Translations under genes and position numbers: made by a program
Shown here: positions 1-6,364 of the stretch, piece after piece
How the letters are laid out: each line of letters begins with the position of its first letter
How positions within the stretch are numbered: the stretch's first letter is position 1
Assembly: GCA_900770225.1 (NCBI GenBank)
Contig: CAAGJU010000319.1
Span: 1-7,921 of the forward strand
Length of the DNA stretch: 7,921 bases
DNA from: Lachnospiraceae bacterium
GTDB lineage: Bacteria; Bacillota; Clostridia; Lachnospirales; Lachnospiraceae
Reading direction: 5' to 3'
Notes under the pieces: generated by a model
The model's input: only the letters and a program-made list of their open reading frames with translations
Database searches by the model: none
Told to the model about the DNA's origin: nothing

Positions 1-128
1 AAGTATTCGCACTTTCGTGCCGCTTACGCGTCACTCCGTGCTCATACTTGTTGCCTTCGAAACCGCATACAGTCTCTTACACACGCTTCGCGTGTGACGA
101 GCCTGTCTGCGATTCGAAGAGCTTATAC
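1..128 (-). ncRNA. Element A: structured, probably non-coding segment, cut by window edge
   Basis: No convincing gene lies here, but nearly every base can be placed in a helix. Positions 56-118 form one long interrupted hairpin: TTCGAA 56-61 with 113-118, GCATACAG 65-72 with CTGTCTGC 103-110 (one mismatch), CTC 74-76 with GAG 99-101, and a perfect 7-bp tip CACACGC 80-86 with GCGTGTG 90-96. To its left, AAGTAT 1-6 pairs with ATACTT 44-49 and encloses the small hairpins GCAC/GTGC (9-20) and CAC/GTG (32-40). Read on the minus strand the tips become GAA, GAAA (GNRA type) and GGA, which suggests an RNA transcribed leftward. The minus-strand reading begins GTATAAG (128-122), the same heptamer as in the outer arm of element B, and its partner would lie outside the window. 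The orientation and the RNA nature are inferred; it could also be a palindromic repeat acting as DNA. Confidence 0.45.
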
Positions 129-170
129 AATAAAATGGAGCGGCTGCAGCACTGAGGCCGCAGCCGCTCC
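129..170 (-). terminator. Rho-independent terminator of the transporter operon
   Basis: On the minus strand a perfect 11-bp GC-rich stem (GGAGCGGCTGC 137-147 with GCAGCCGCTCC 160-170, 12-nt loop) is followed directly by ATTTTATT (136-129). This is the classic intrinsic terminator layout. It lies 55 nt beyond the stop of the heptad-repeat gene, so it ends the operon. Element A starts immediately behind the U-tract. Confidence 0.87.
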
Positions 171-180
171 GGGGACCTGA

Positions 181-197
181 TAAGAGCATAGCTCTTA
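181..197 (-). other. Perfect 7-bp hairpin in the operon 3' UTR
   Basis: TAAGAGC 181-187 pairs perfectly with GCTCTTA 191-197 around a 3-nt loop, between the stop codon at 225 and the terminator. No U-tract follows on the minus strand, so it is not a terminator by itself. It may protect the mRNA 3' end or be incidental. Confidence 0.4.
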
Positions 198-224
198 CGA
201 GGATGAGGGGGCAGAATTTAAAGA

Positions 225-2693
225 TCAGTTATTGCTGTCATCGCTTTTGATCTCGACCGTCGCGCTTTTGATCTCGTCCGTCGCAATGATGAACTTGACC
301 GATCCGGTTTTGCCGGAGGCGATGCCGCTGTAGTTTGTATAGCTTGTATCCTCAGAATTCAGAGCTGTCAGACGATCCTGAAGATCAGATACATCATCAA
401 TGAGATCCTTCGAGGAATCGTAGATATCAGACATATCGCCGCTGTTCAGCTTTGCAGTGCTGTCGGCAAGTTCCTGTGTGCCGTCATGCAGCTGGCTGAT
501 ACCGTCCTTCACCTGCGAAGAACCATCCTTCAGGGTTCCGGCGCCATCCAGCAGCTGTTTCAGACCGTCTACAAGATCCGAGGACTTGCTGTTCAGCGTC
601 TGGAGGCCTGTGTTCAGCTTTGTTGCACCGGCTGACAGGCTGGCCGCACCGCTGATGAGCTGTCCTGTGCTTCCGGAAAGAAGGGAAGCACCGCTGGATA
701 CCTGCGATGCGCCGGATGCGACAGAAGCCGCTCCGTTTTTCAGCGTATTCAGATTCTGCTTGCTTCCATTGATCTGGCTGATGGCAGAACCAAGGCCTGC
801 ACTTACCTGACTGATGGAATTTCTCGCCGTCTGAATCTGTGTAGCATATCCTGCCGATACGTTCAGTTCCTGCTGCAGCGTCTGTGTCTGGCTGGATACA
901 GACTGCAGGATCTGCTGAAGCTCTTCCGCATTGCCCTGCGCCGCCGTGATGGCCTGAATCGTGCTGTCAACCTGCGTTTTCTGCGCTGAAAGGGTATTGA
1001 TCGAATTCTGCAGCTGTGCCACTGCCTGCTGTTCCTGCGCTACCACTGCCGCCGAATTCGGATCGCTCTGATCCGCTGCCGCAATAGCCGCATTCAGGGC
1101 GCCCTGTGTTGTCTGCAGGTTGGCAATCTGCGATGACAGGCTCGCTGAAGTCTCATTCAGCGATGTCAGCGTGCTCGTCAGTGAACCCGCGGGATCCGTG
1201 GAAGCCAGCTGCTGTGCAGAGGCTGCTGCCTGTGATGCCTTCTGCAGCGCCTGCAGCGTCGAACTCTGATCCGTAAGGACGGAGGTGTTGATCGAATCCA
1301 GTGCATTTTTTGCCGTGGACAGTCCGCTCTCCAGAGAGCTGATGGAATCTACGGCCGCATTGACGCCGTTGCTCACGGCAGCTGCGCCATTGGACACACT
1401 TGCGGCTCCGTTGGCAAGGGCTGTCACATTGTCTGTCAGCTGATCCGAACTGCCGCTCAGTGCACTGTTCAGCTTATTTGCGCCCGCGCTCAGCTGGCTC
1501 GCACCCTCTGCTGCCGATGCAACGCCCTGCGTATACTGCTGCGCACCGGAAACTGCCTGATCCAGGCCGTCCTTCAGCGTGGAAATGCCATCGTCCAGCT
1601 CGCCATAGCTGTCATCCAGCTTTGCCGCACCGTCGTTCAGCTCCGAGCATCCGTCCGCCAGCTGCGTCATGGAATCCTCGAGCTTGTCGATCATATCCTT
1701 CACATCGGAGAGATCCTCGAAGTTATCCGTATCGATGTCGTCAAAAATATCCGACGAAGCGAAAGTATAGGTGGATCCGAGAGAGAAATTCGTCACATCA
1801 GCTGTGATCTCCACGGACTCCGGGATGCTGAAATCGTCAATATCTTCCTTCGCATCCGATGCTTTCTCATCATCTGTTTCGGTGTCGTCAGAATCCTTCG
1901 TATCTGTGGAATCCGACGAACTGCTCTTCGCGTCCGCATCGGACTCGAGGTCATCCGCAGTATTTTTTGCCTTCTTCAGAGAATCGATTGCATCCTTGGA
2001 ATTCTGTTTGAGAGAATCCAGATCCAGGCTGTCCGCCAGTCCCGGCATGCCATAGGCCAGTACAATATTTCTCGATCCGTCGTTGACGATCTTTCCGTTG
2101 TCAACCGTGACATTGGAAAAGGTATCATCCGGAAGGATGAGTCCCGTCATCATGACGAAAGGTGTGGAAAGGCTGACATCCTTGCCCCCGACCTTCGCCG
2201 TCGAGGATGTATTATTGGTGTAGTCGATCTTGATCGTCAGCTTGCCGCTCTTTCCGGCGAGATCCTTTGCAGAGATCTCCTTGCCATCCAGCAGATAGGT
2301 GAATTTCACGCCGACCGGCAGCTTTTCTGTGGATGTGCCCTGATAATAGATATCGCTGCCGTTGGCATCCCATGTCATGCTGCTGCCGCTTCCGGTATAG
2401 GTCTCATCCCCCTTGACATTTTCAATATCGGAGAGCGTGGAAGAATCCTCCAGGGTAGATGCCCCGTCCGGATTGCGCAGATGATCCGATACCGTGATCT
2501 TGGATGTCTTTCCGCTGGCATCCGCATTGACATATACTGACTCTTCCTTGTCCACCTGCTCGTCACTGCTGTCTGCATACGCAGGGACAGCCGAAATCAC
2601 AGGGGTTATCCCCATCAGGACGGCCATGCCAACAGCCGCGGATGTATTTGCCATTTTTCTGGTTCTGTTCTTGATCCTGCTGTTTCTGTTCAT
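225..2693 (-). CDS. Secreted Leu/Gly heptad-repeat protein partnered with the MMPL transporter
   Basis: I read 822 residues from the ATG at 2693, which has a GAGGG ribosome site 4 nt upstream. A longer GTG start at 2750 has only a weak site and would bury the signal peptide. Residues 1-40 are a Sec signal peptide: a basic start, a hydrophobic stretch and a cleavage motif AYA|D. Residues about 45-240 are a globular, beta-rich domain with motifs typical of a clostridial family found next to MMPL genes (DIYYQGT, DLAGKSGKL, DYTNN). Residues about 245-290 are a very acidic Ser/Asp linker. Two arrays of the xxxLxxG type (about 340-445 and 650-755) flank an Ala/Gln/Ser-rich predicted coiled coil (about 445-650). 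No C-terminal membrane segment or LPXTG motif is visible. The family role is unproven. From context I infer an extended extracytoplasmic partner of the transporter encoded 115 nt upstream in the same operon. Confidence 0.85.
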   Translation of the reverse strand: MNRNSRIKNRTRKMANTSAAVGMAVLMGITPVISAVPAYADSSDEQVDKEESVYVNADASGKTSKITVSDHLRNPDGASTLEDSSTLSDIENVKGDETYTGSGSSMTWDANGSDIYYQGTSTEKLPVGVKFTYLLDGKEISAKDLAGKSGKLTIKIDYTNNTSSTAKVGGKDVSLSTPFVMMTGLILPDDTFSNVTVDNGKIVNDGSRNIVLAYGMPGLADSLDLDSLKQNSKDAIDSLKKAKNTADDLESDADAKSSSSDSTDTKDSDDTETDDEKASDAKEDIDDFSIPESVEITADVTNFSLGSTYTFASSDIFDDIDTDNFEDLSDVKDMIDKLEDSMTQLADGCSELNDGAAKLDDSYGELDDGISTLKDGLDQAVSGAQQYTQGVASAAEGASQLSAGANKLNSALSGSSDQLTDNVTALANGAASVSNGAAAVSNGVNAAVDSISSLESGLSTAKNALDSINTSVLTDQSSTLQALQKASQAAASAQQLASTDPAGSLTSTLTSLNETSASLSSQIANLQTTQGALNAAIAAADQSDPNSAAVVAQEQQAVAQLQNSINTLSAQKTQVDSTIQAITAAQGNAEELQQILQSVSSQTQTLQQELNVSAGYATQIQTARNSISQVSAGLGSAISQINGSKQNLNTLKNGAASVASGASQVSSGASLLSGSTGQLISGAASLSAGATKLNTGLQTLNSKSSDLVDGLKQLLDGAGTLKDGSSQVKDGISQLHDGTQELADSTAKLNSGDMSDIYDSSKDLIDDVSDLQDRLTALNSEDTSYTNYSGIASGKTGSVKFIIATDEIKSATVEIKSDDSNN

Positions 2694-2697
2694 AAGT

Positions 2698-2702
2698 CCC
2701 TC
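2698..2702 (-). promoter_or_regulatory. Ribosome binding site fixing the start at 2693
   Basis: On the minus strand GAGGG lies 4 nt before ATG (2693-2691). The alternative in-frame GTG at 2750 is preceded only by GAGAAGCT. The downstream start also places the basic signal-peptide N-terminus (MNRNSRIKNRTRK) at the beginning of the protein. Confidence 0.7.
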
Positions 2703-2765
2703 AACCTCGATTCTTTCCCCAGGTCTGTATTCCCCGGTTTGAATATTCACAGCTTCTCAATTGTT

Positions 2766-2789
2766 ATTCGTTATTTCTGAATACCGAAT
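2766..2789 (-). other. Hairpin between the transporter and heptad-repeat genes
   Basis: ATTCG 2766-2770 pairs with CGAAT 2785-2789, and TATT 2772-2775 with AATA 2780-2783, separated by one mismatch and with a 4-nt loop. It begins about 20 nt after the transporter stop codon and about 70 nt before the next start. No U-run follows on the minus strand, so full termination is unlikely. It could be a processing or stability element that sets different levels of the two proteins, or it may have no role. Confidence 0.4.
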
Positions 2790-2808
2790 GCCCAAATCTA
2801 CCATACTG

Positions 2809-5061
2809 TCACTGCCCGGACCCGCCGGCATTTTCTGTACCGTTATTACCCGGATCTGACGAATCTCCCCTGTTGTCATCATCTGCGGGAGCAGATTCGG
2901 TGTTTACCGCACCTGCAGCTGTTGCCGTGGCAACGGTGGTTCCGTCCCTGCGATCCTGTATTCTGGCTTTTACCTTCTCAATGCGTGCCGTTCGTTTTGT
3001 TCCCAGGAAATCATAGGAGGTGTGCTCAATGATTCCTCCGAACAGGCGGAGCATACCCGGCAGTACGAAGAGAACGGTCAGTGTACTGATCAGTGCGCCG
3101 CGGGCAAGCATCAGGCAGATGGAATGAATGATATCGATATCTGAATAAGCTGCCACGCCTGCTGTCGCTGCGAAGAAGGAAATACCGGAGGTAATGATAG
3201 ATCCCATACATGCCTCATGGGCGATCTTCACGGCTTCCTTCCTGTCGTGCCCACGCTGCCGCTCCTTCTGATAACGGCTCGTCATCAGGATCGCGTAATC
3301 GACCGTGGAACCCATCTGCACGGTTCCGAGGATAATGCTCGTGATGAACGAAACCTTTGTGCCTGTGTAGAACTCAATGGCCATGTTGACCAGGATGGCG
3401 AACTCGATCACGAGCTCGAGGATCGCCGGCAGTGTCCATGATTTATAGACAAAAGCAATGATGATGAAAATGATGATCAGCGATGCCGATGTAACATTTC
3501 GGAAATCGACATCCGTGACATCAACCAGGTCATGCGTCAGCGGTGCCTCGCCGATCAGCATACCGCCCTTGTCGTATTTATGAAGGATCTCATTGATCTG
3601 ATCGATCTGCGCATTGACCTCATCCGATCCCGAGTAATATTTACTGCTGACAAAAGCAAGTGAGTAGTTACCGCTCTCCAGCATATCCTTCACATCAGAC
3701 GGGATCATCGATTCCGGTACATCAGAACCTACGATCGACTGCATGCCGAGGCAGTAGTTGACGCCGTCGACATCATCGATCTCATTCAGCAGTTCCTTCT
3801 GATCCTTGGCCGGTGTGCTCTTGTCGATCAGGAGCATATGAAGCGTACTGCTTCCGAAATCCTCTTCCACCTTCTGCGCCGCCTGTTTGGAAGGAAGCGT
3901 TCCCGGAAGGGATCCGGACATATCATAGTAAACGCCGACATTATTATTACCATAGATCGCCGGAATGAACATCACGGCAAAAATAACCAGCCAGACCGGA
4001 AAATGCTTCGTAATGAAATCCGAAGGCTTTTTCAGGTTGTTCAGCAGTGCTCTGTGCGTGGTCTTTGTGATCAGCTTGTCGCAGCAGAGAACCAGTGACG
4101 GAAGGACTGTCACACAGGTCAGAACGCCGAACACAACGCCCTTCGCCATGACGAGCCCCATATCCAGGCCCAGCGTAAAGGTCATGAAGCAGAGTGCGAT
4201 AAATCCTGCAATCGTCGTCACCGATGAACCGATAATCGATTTGAAGGTATTGGAGATCGCATGACCCATGGCACGTTCATTTTCGCCCGGGAACCTCTCC
4301 TTGTTCTCCTTGTAGCTGCCGACGAGGAAGATGGAGTAATCCATCGTGACAGCCAGCTGCAGGACAGCCGCGATTGCTTTTGTAATGTAAGAGATCTGAC
4401 CGAGCATCATGTTCGTGCCCATGTTGTACACAACGGCAAATGCGATATCGATCAGAAAAAGAAACGGAACCGCGAAGGAGTCGGTCAGCAGAAGCATCGC
4501 GACCAGTGAGAGAATAACGGCAATGCTTACATAGATCGGAAGCTCCTGATCGACCAGATCACTGAGGTCGTTCAGAATGGCCGTCATACCGCTGACGCTG
4601 CAGTCCTTGTCAAGCGTTGCCCGGATCTGGCGCACGGCATCCATCGTCGTGTCCGCTGATGTGGAATCATCCAGCAGTGCGAGCATCATCGTCGCATCGC
4701 CGTTAATGAATTTTTCACGCAGATCCTGCGGCACCATATCGAGCGGAAGTGTGATATCCGCTACATCATCATACCAGAGAACGGATTTGACATGAGGAAT
4801 GGCCTCCACATCCTTCTCGATCTGCTGTACCTGCTTCAGACTCTTGTTCTCGACGACGATCTGCGCATATGCGCCCATGCCGAATTCGTCGACCAGGATA
4901 TCCTGTCCCTTGACTGTCTCAAGGCTTTCAGGAAGATAAGTGAGCAGGTCGTAATTCGTTTTCGTATGCTCGTATCCCCAAACAGAAGGAATCAGAGCGA
5001 TCACGGCAAGGATTAAAATCAGAATCCTGTGCTTCGCAATCCACTTGCCTACTTTAACCAA
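2809..5061 (-). CDS. MMPL/RND-superfamily membrane transporter (YdgH-like)
   Basis: The 750-residue protein has the two-fold RND/MMPL plan: a membrane helix at about 12-30, an extracytoplasmic domain at about 35-170, five helices between about 175 and 330, a second half starting with a helix near 353-370, an extracytoplasmic domain to about 525, and five helices from about 526 to 675. Both halves keep the Asp-Tyr pair of the proton relay known from MmpL3: D241-Y242 in TMDYSIFL and D588-Y589 in STVDYAILM. This argues for an active proton-driven transporter. The last 60 or so residues are a hydrophilic Gly/Asn/Asp/Ala-rich tail, probably cytoplasmic. The start codon is TTG (5061-5059) with AGGGGAT about 10 nt upstream. 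It is the first gene of the operon, behind a TetR-controlled promoter. Relatives move lipids or amphipathic compounds; the substrate here cannot be told from sequence. Confidence 0.9.
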   Translation of the reverse strand: MVKVGKWIAKHRILILILAVIALIPSVWGYEHTKTNYDLLTYLPESLETVKGQDILVDEFGMGAYAQIVVENKSLKQVQQIEKDVEAIPHVKSVLWYDDVADITLPLDMVPQDLREKFINGDATMMLALLDDSTSADTTMDAVRQIRATLDKDCSVSGMTAILNDLSDLVDQELPIYVSIAVILSLVAMLLLTDSFAVPFLFLIDIAFAVVYNMGTNMMLGQISYITKAIAAVLQLAVTMDYSIFLVGSYKENKERFPGENERAMGHAISNTFKSIIGSSVTTIAGFIALCFMTFTLGLDMGLVMAKGVVFGVLTCVTVLPSLVLCCDKLITKTTHRALLNNLKKPSDFITKHFPVWLVIFAVMFIPAIYGNNNVGVYYDMSGSLPGTLPSKQAAQKVEEDFGSSTLHMLLIDKSTPAKDQKELLNEIDDVDGVNYCLGMQSIVGSDVPESMIPSDVKDMLESGNYSLAFVSSKYYSGSDEVNAQIDQINEILHKYDKGGMLIGEAPLTHDLVDVTDVDFRNVTSASLIIIFIIIAFVYKSWTLPAILELVIEFAILVNMAIEFYTGTKVSFITSIILGTVQMGSTVDYAILMTSRYQKERQRGHDRKEAVKIAHEACMGSIITSGISFFAATAGVAAYSDIDIIHSICLMLARGALISTLTVLFVLPGMLRLFGGIIEHTSYDFLGTKRTARIEKVKARIQDRRDGTTVATATAAGAVNTESAPADDDNRGDSSDPGNNGTENAGGSGQ

Positions 5062-5069
5062 TTGTTTTC

Positions 5070-5076
5070 ATCCCCT
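5070..5076 (-). promoter_or_regulatory. Ribosome binding site for the TTG start of the transporter
   Basis: The minus strand reads AGGGGAT roughly 8-10 nt before TTG (5061-5059). An out-of-frame ATG lies between them and opens a 5-codon ORF (MKTIG) that stops at a TAA just inside the transporter gene. It is probably not used, but it could reduce translation of the TTG start. Confidence 0.55.
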
Positions 5077-5084
5077 ATCCCCGA

Positions 5085-5176
5085 ACCGCAGTCCCGCGGT
5101 CTTCTGTTATTTGCCTGCCATTGTCTGCGGCAGGCATTGACGTGTTTCGGATTAGCAGTCTGACAGTGAGACTGCT
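5085..5176 (-). other. Three consecutive hairpins in the transporter operon leader
   Basis: Three clean stem-loops occupy most of the untranslated leader: AGCAGTCT 5154-5161 with AGACTGCT 5169-5176 (8 bp), TGCCTGCC 5112-5119 with GGCAGGCA 5129-5136 (8 bp, 9-nt loop), and ACCGC 5085-5089 with GCGGT 5096-5100 (5 bp). None is followed by a U-tract on the minus strand. They may stabilise the mRNA or form a folded leader. I recognise no known riboswitch in them. Confidence 0.5.
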
Positions 5177-5197
5177 GATTTCCTCGCTACGCTAAGA

Positions 5198-5226
5198 ATA
5201 ATAAGCCTTAAATGACCGATGGTCAA
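5198..5226 (-). promoter_or_regulatory. Sigma-A-type promoter of the MMPL/heptad operon
   Basis: On the minus strand TTGACC (5226-5221) and TATTAT (5203-5198) are separated by exactly 17 nt. Transcription should start near 5191, giving a leader of about 130 nt before the TTG start at 5061. The -35 hexamer and the upstream part of the spacer are covered by operator 1 (5213-5225), so a bound repressor would block RNA polymerase. Confidence 0.78.
5213..5225. promoter_or_regulatory. TetR operator 1, over the operon -35
   Basis: TGACCGATGGTCA is a perfect palindrome of 5-bp arms around GAT, and it matches the shared TGACYGAYGKTCA pattern of the three sites in this intergenic region. It overlaps the -35 and spacer of the minus-strand promoter, which fits repression of the transporter operon. 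Confidence 0.72.
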
Positions 5227-5243
5227 TTAGTAAATCTCAACTA

Positions 5244-5266
5244 AAATGACTGACGGTCAGTCATTT
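5244..5266. promoter_or_regulatory. TetR operator 2, long central palindrome
   Basis: AAATGACTGAC (5244-5254) is repeated inverted as GTCAGTCATTT (5256-5266) around a single central G: 11 bp per arm without mismatch. The core TGACTGACGGTCA (5247-5259) matches the other two sites. It is the most symmetrical copy and probably the highest-affinity site. It lies between the two divergent promoters. Confidence 0.8.
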
Positions 5267-5285
5267 GATATGTGCACAATGTATA

Positions 5286-5314
5286 TTGACCGACGTTCAT
5301 TTTTACACTAACGT
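5286..5314 (+). promoter_or_regulatory. Possible tetR promoter
   Basis: TTGACC (5286-5291) followed after 17 nt by TAACGT (5309-5314) is the best sigma-A-like pair facing tetR, but the -10 is poor. TACACT (5304-5309) is a better -10 that lacks a good -35. Either one would start transcription at about 5316-5321, at the left edge of element B, so B would be the 5' part of the tetR transcript. Operator 3 overlaps this promoter. Confidence 0.4.
5287..5299. promoter_or_regulatory. TetR operator 3, over the tetR promoter region
   Basis: TGACCGACGTTCA differs from the operator 2 core at two positions and keeps the outer TGA/TCA half-sites. The three site centres are spaced about 34-40 bp apart. The position over the likely tetR -35 suggests autorepression. 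Confidence 0.62.
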
Positions 5315-5315
5315 A

Positions 5316-5553
5316 AGTGTATAAGTCCCGGTGCGAAAGCACTTGCTGAGAGCGACCGCAAGGGAAGTTCGAAGCTTATTCGCGAGCAGTGAGCCACATC
5401 CGCACACACGAAGTGTGATGCGGTGGGGCGAACGCCGCGTTAGACCGACGTAGTCGGTCGTGCGACGCCTGACAGCGCAGTTAGAGAGCTTCAGTGAGCT
5501 CACAAGCTGACGCAGGAGCTCGCAGTGCGAAGCGACGCGTGGACTTATACACT
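5316..5553 (+). ncRNA. Element B: 238-nt highly structured RNA in the tetR leader
   Basis: The ends AGTGTATAAGTCC (5316-5328) and GGACTTATACACT (5541-5553) form a perfect 13-bp closing helix. Inside, in order, are: GTGC-GAAA-GCAC (5331-5342); CTTGC/GCAAG (5342-5362); a long arm 5394-5426 made of CCA/TGG, CCGCA/TGCGG and CACAC/GTGTG with a GAA tip; GGC-GAAC-GCC (5427-5436); GCGT/ACGC enclosing the perfect 7-bp GACCGAC/GTCGGTC hairpin (5437-5468); GCGCAG/CTG(a)CGC enclosing GAGCT/AGCTC (5475-5513); and TCGC/GCGA (5520-5535). Such a multibranched fold with GNRA-like tips is what large structured RNAs look like. It lies 48 nt before the tetR start, in sense orientation. Open frames across it are explained by a lack of stops in paired GC-rich sequence. 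I do not recognise the class. A cis-acting leader, a free-standing RNA and a palindromic mobile repeat all remain possible. Confidence 0.6.
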
Positions 5554-5567
5554 GATTGCAGGAATGT

Positions 5568-5591
5568 CCGTGCAGGCAGCACGGAAGGAAG
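5568..5591 (+). promoter_or_regulatory. tetR ribosome binding site with adjoining hairpin
   Basis: AAGGAAG (5585-5591) lies about 10 nt before the ATG at 5602. Just upstream, TCCGTGC (5567-5573) pairs perfectly with GCACGGA (5579-5585) around a 5-nt loop, so the stem ends at the first base of the ribosome site. Stacking on this hairpin, or an alternative pairing with element B, could change access of ribosomes. That is inference only. Confidence 0.55.
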
Positions 5592-5601
5592 ATGTTTTTG
5601 T

Positions 5602-6246
5602 ATGGGGAAAGTTGAGTTAAATAAGGAAAATAAAAGATCGTCGCTGCTGTCTCACGCCTATGAGCTGTTTCTCAACAAAGGCTTCAACGATACGACGATC
5701 TCTGATATAGCTAAAAAATCAAATGTGGCAAAGGGAACCTTTTATCTGTATTTCAAGGACAAGTATGACCTCCGCGACCAGCTCGTGGCACGGCAGTCTG
5801 CGCAGATTTTTCTCGATGCAGCCAAATCGATCGAGATGATGCCGACGGATAAACAGCCGAAGAACGTCAGCGAATACGTGGACGCACTGATCAATTACAT
5901 TCTTGATTTCTTCCAGAACAACAAGATGCTGCTGCGCTTCATCTCCAAAAATCTGTCCTGGGGAATCTTCCGGCATCTGGTGGAGGATCCTTCTTTCGGA
6001 CATACAGACGGTCCTGACCTGCACATCTTCTATAGCCACTACCTGGAAGCGCTGAAAGAGGACCATTTTGACTGCGACAGGCCGGAATTTCTGCTTTTTG
6101 CCATCGTTGAATTCGTCGGATCCACGGCTTATTCCGCCATCATCAACGAAGAGCCCTGCCCGATGGAAGAATACAAGCCCTATCTCTTCCGCACCGTCCA
6201 CAGCATCATCGCGGGCTACCGGAATACCGATCACGCCATGGCCTGA
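5602..6246 (+). CDS. TetR/AcrR-family transcriptional repressor
   Basis: The 214-residue protein has the length and N-terminal domain of the TetR family. An A-Y-E-L-F-x-x-K-G-F start leads into the helix-turn-helix at about residues 31-51 (TTISDIAKKSNVAKGTFYLYF), followed by KDKYDL. The remaining residues (about 60-214) form the usual variable ligand/dimer domain; its ligand cannot be predicted. I chose the ATG at 5602 because it has a ribosome site and begins where family similarity begins. The frame runs open to a GTG at 5494, but that part lies in element B and has no protein-like character. Three matching operators in the divergent intergenic region point to control of the MMPL operon and of itself, released when a substrate-like ligand binds. 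Confidence 0.93.
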   Translation: MGKVELNKENKRSSLLSHAYELFLNKGFNDTTISDIAKKSNVAKGTFYLYFKDKYDLRDQLVARQSAQIFLDAAKSIEMMPTDKQPKNVSEYVDALINYILDFFQNNKMLLRFISKNLSWGIFRHLVEDPSFGHTDGPDLHIFYSHYLEALKEDHFDCDRPEFLLFAIVEFVGSTAYSAIINEEPCPMEEYKPYLFRTVHSIIAGYRNTDHAMA

Positions 6247-6341
6247 TACTCCTTCAAACTGCATCCGCATCAGCCACTGTGTCTTGTTTCATCAGATTGT
6301 TCAGGAATCGAACACAGCCGGTACTCCATCAGCCTGTCACA

Positions 6342-6364
6342 GGGGTATGATCGATCAATACCCC
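6342..6364. other. Hairpin at the convergent gene ends
   Basis: GGGGTAT (6342-6348) pairs perfectly with ATACCCC (6358-6364) around a 9-nt loop. It lies about 95 nt after the tetR stop and spans the stop codon of the lipoprotein gene (6357-6355). Neither side has a good U-tract, so terminator activity is uncertain. The region 6247-6354 otherwise holds only a weak long-range CTGTGT/ACACAG pairing and no gene. Confidence 0.3.

Noticed and set aside
1..128. tRNA, tmRNA or rRNA fragment
   Set aside because: There is no cloverleaf, no CCA end, no T-loop consensus and no recognisable rRNA motif.
430..1680. DNA-level tandem repeat or CRISPR-like array
   Set aside because: The periodicity is at protein level (Leu/Gly heptads); the DNA copies diverge and there are no spacers of constant length.
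457..2055. Several plus-strand ORFs (457-810, 1400-1807, 1771-2055)
   Set aside because: They are reverse frames of the repetitive heptad-repeat gene and simply mirror its Ser/Ala/Leu bias.
5303..5503. 66-residue minus-strand ORF across element B
   Set aside because: It has no ribosome site of note and no recognisable domain, and it runs through paired GC-rich sequence; the helices explain the absence of stops better than coding does.
5316..5553. Element B as a simple transposon remnant with terminal inverted repeats
   Set aside because: No matching flanking duplication is visible (CGTA before, GATT after), and the interior is filled with nested hairpins; not excluded, but less supported than an RNA.
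5494..5601. N-terminal extension of the TetR protein from a GTG start
   Set aside because: The added 36 residues lie in element B and its flank, have no family similarity, and the ATG at 5602 has its own ribosome site.
5719..6270. 183-residue minus-strand ORF
   Set aside because: It is antisense to the tetR coding region; composition and lack of motifs mark it as a shadow.
6247..6354. Strong bidirectional terminator between the convergent genes
   Set aside because: The only good hairpin (6342-6364) lacks a U-tract on either strand and overlaps a stop codon, so I list it only as a hairpin.
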